Both the position numbers and the translations under genes were made by a program. From Rhodanobacteraceae bacterium (GTDB lineage: Bacteria; Pseudomonadota; Gammaproteobacteria; Xanthomonadales; SZUA-5), in NCBI GenBank assembly GCA_016713135.1, contig JADJPR010000018.1:62001-126000 (forward strand): 64,000 nucleotides of DNA, read 5' to 3'. Within the stretch, counting starts at the first letter, position 1. Each line of letters starts with the position of its first letter. Of this stretch, positions 62,624 to 64,000 are shown piece after piece. The notes beneath the pieces are model-generated. The model was not told where the DNA came from and made no database searches. It saw only the letters and a list, made by a program, of their open reading frames with translations.

Positions 62624-64000
62624 ATGAACTTGAAGCTTCGAGAGTTGAACCGTGCGATGGCACGCGCGCTCGCGATCGGATCGGTCGCCGCGGTGGCGAT
62701 GCCGGTGCTCGCGCAGGATGCCGAAGAAGAGACCCGCATCGACACCGTGACGGTCACTGGCTCGCGCGTGAAGCGCGTGGACGCAGAGACTTCGCAGCCT
62801 GTCTTCACCATGAGCCGCGAAGACATCAAGGCCCAGGGCCTGACGTCGATCGGCGACGTGATCCAGAACATCACCGCCAACGGCTCCACGCTGAACAGCA
62901 CGTACAACAACGGCGGCAACGGCGAAACCCGCGTCAGCCTGCGTAACCTCGGCTCGAATCGCACCCTGGTGCTGGTCAACGGCCGACGCTGGGTGGGCGG
63001 CACCGGCCTCGGTGGCGCGGTCGACCTGAACACCATCCCGACCGCAGCCGTCGAACGCATCGAAGTGTTGAAGGACGGCGCCTCCGCGATCTACGGTTCC
63101 GACGCGATCGCCGGCGTGGTCAACGTTATTCTCCGCTCCGATTTCGTCGGCGCGGAATTCAACACCTACCAGGGTGAGTTCGATGAGGGCGACGGTCAGC
63201 GCGAATCGTACGACATGACGATCGGTGCGAGCGGCGATCGCTTCACCGCGTTGATGGGCGCTTCGTACGTCAAGGAACAGCCGGTTGGCGCGGGTGATCG
63301 CGAAATCTCCGCCGAGCCGACCATCGGCACGGGCACCACCTTTGGTTCCAGCACCACCCCGTTTGGCCGCTTCCAGATCTGCAACACCGCCACCCCGGTG
63401 ACCGCACCGCTGTCCTGCCCGGGCGCCAATCGCGTGCTGCCGAACGGCTCGGCTGGCACGTTCACCTACAATCCGGGCGCCTCCGGCACCAACTGGCGCC
63501 CGTTCATCGTTCCCGACGACATCTACAACTTCGCCCCGGACAACTACCTGCTGACCCCGCAGGAGCGCACCTCCATCTTCGGCCAGGCCAGCGTCGAGCT
63601 GACTGACGACATCAGCTTCAAGATGATGGCCACCTACAACGAGCGCAAGTCCGAGCAGCTGCTCGCGGCGATGCCGGTCGTGCTGGGTACCGGCCCGGGC
63701 GCTGGTTTGCAGGCCCGCACGGTGCAGATCCACCAGAACAACCTCTACAACCCGTTTGGCGCGCCGGTCGTGCGCATCCAGCGCCGTGTTGTGGAAACTG
63801 GTGGCCGCAGCTTCAAGCAGGACGTCGACACCTTTGCTTTCAACGGTACCCTCGAAGGTTCGTTCTCGCTGGGTGATCGCTACTTCAGCTGGGACGCCGG
63901 CTATACGTATGGCAAGAACGACCAAAACGACGTGACCAAGGGGCTTTTCAATTTGCTGGCCCTCCGCCAGTCTCTTGGCCCGTCGATGCTGGTGAATGGT
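62624..64000 (+). CDS. TonB-dependent outer-membrane receptor (3' end outside window)
   Basis: 459 codons are present from ATG 62624 (GAGAG SD eight bases before) to the window edge. A signal peptide (ALAIGSVAAVAMPVLAQ-D) is followed by a TonB-box-like IDTVTVTGSRVKR, a plug domain (PVFTMSREDIKAQGLTSIGDVIQNI, VSLRNLGSNRTLVLVNGRRW, VERIEVLKDGASAIYGSDAIAGVVNVILR) and barrel strands. This is the xanthomonad/sphingomonad-type receptor of about 900-1000 residues, used for siderophores, sugars or peptides; the substrate cannot be deduced. No regulator or transporter lies beside it in the window. Confidence 0.93.
   Translation, partial: MNLKLRELNRAMARALAIGSVAAVAMPVLAQDAEEETRIDTVTVTGSRVKRVDAETSQPVFTMSREDIKAQGLTSIGDVIQNITANGSTLNSTYNNGGNGETRVSLRNLGSNRTLVLVNGRRWVGGTGLGGAVDLNTIPTAAVERIEVLKDGASAIYGSDAIAGVVNVILRSDFVGAEFNTYQGEFDEGDGQRESYDMTIGASGDRFTALMGASYVKEQPVGAGDREISAEPTIGTGTTFGSSTTPFGRFQICNTATPVTAPLSCPGANRVLPNGSAGTFTYNPGASGTNWRPFIVPDDIYNFAPDNYLLTPQERTSIFGQASVELTDDISFKMMATYNERKSEQLLAAMPVVLGTGPGAGLQARTVQIHQNNLYNPFGAPVVRIQRRVVETGGRSFKQDVDTFAFNGTLEGSFSLGDRYFSWDAGYTYGKNDQNDVTKGLFNLLALRQSLGPSMLVNG

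Noticed and set aside
62594..63925. A 443-codon minus-strand open frame at the window end
   Set aside because: It is antisense to the TonB-dependent receptor, which has a signal peptide, plug and barrel features.
1..64000. tRNA, rRNA or other structural RNA genes
   Set aside because: I scanned for conserved tRNA arms (GTTCGAATC-type) and rRNA motifs and saw none in a convincing context.

Overview
The window is high-GC DNA from a gammaproteobacterium, most likely of the order Xanthomonadales/Lysobacterales. This is inferred from gene order (spoT-ridA-recG; mrcA divergent from pilMNOPQ), a xanthomonad-style TonB receptor, the 180-kDa type NAD-glutamate dehydrogenase and the many c-di-GMP proteins. 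It is a chromosomal, mostly housekeeping region. I see no prophage, insertion sequence, CRISPR array, rRNA or tRNA.

Layout. 0-5 kb: end of spoT, ridA, recG, rpmE type B, gltA. 5-16 kb: penicillin-binding protein 1A (minus) divergent from the type IV pilus operon pilMNOPQ, which continues into a large Ig-like lipoprotein gene and ends at a strong terminator. 16-24 kb: a cyclic-nucleotide-sensor/EAL protein, an outer-membrane barrel, a GGDEF protein, transketolase, S1/P1 nuclease, prmC. 23-32 kb: a MerR regulator with a VIT/VWA protein, then the DUF3999/DUF2339 membrane pair. 32-42 kb: a small secreted protein, a ToxR/CadC-like TPR regulator, a secreted protein remnant, a PAS-GGDEF-EAL protein, dxs. 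42-49 kb: M14 carboxypeptidase, a NifU-like/Rieske pair, a peroxiredoxin, a Ser/Thr kinase with TPR-like tail. 49-57 kb: giant NAD-glutamate dehydrogenase and a three-gene bufferin-type (HvfA-HvfB-HvfC) modified-peptide system, then rlmM. 57-64 kb: acyl-CoA dehydrogenase, a WHy-type lipoprotein, a MAPEG protein, a PhoX/DUF839 protein, and the start of a TonB-dependent receptor cut by the window edge.

Three things stand out. First, the HvfABC cassette has a precursor peptide made of near-identical 16-residue EGKCG repeats (nine Cys), a candidate copper-binding modified peptide. Second, a family of intergenic inverted repeats is built from a 7-mer word (GGGTTGT and its complement); there are four copies, plus two loci with the same architecture but a different word, and one copy abuts the 5' end of a gene. 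Third, ten single-base frameshifts in seven genes, several in homopolymers and including the essential dxs, together with a 29-G tract, indicate a sequence with residual consensus errors. I therefore annotate those genes as intact in the organism but broken in this text.
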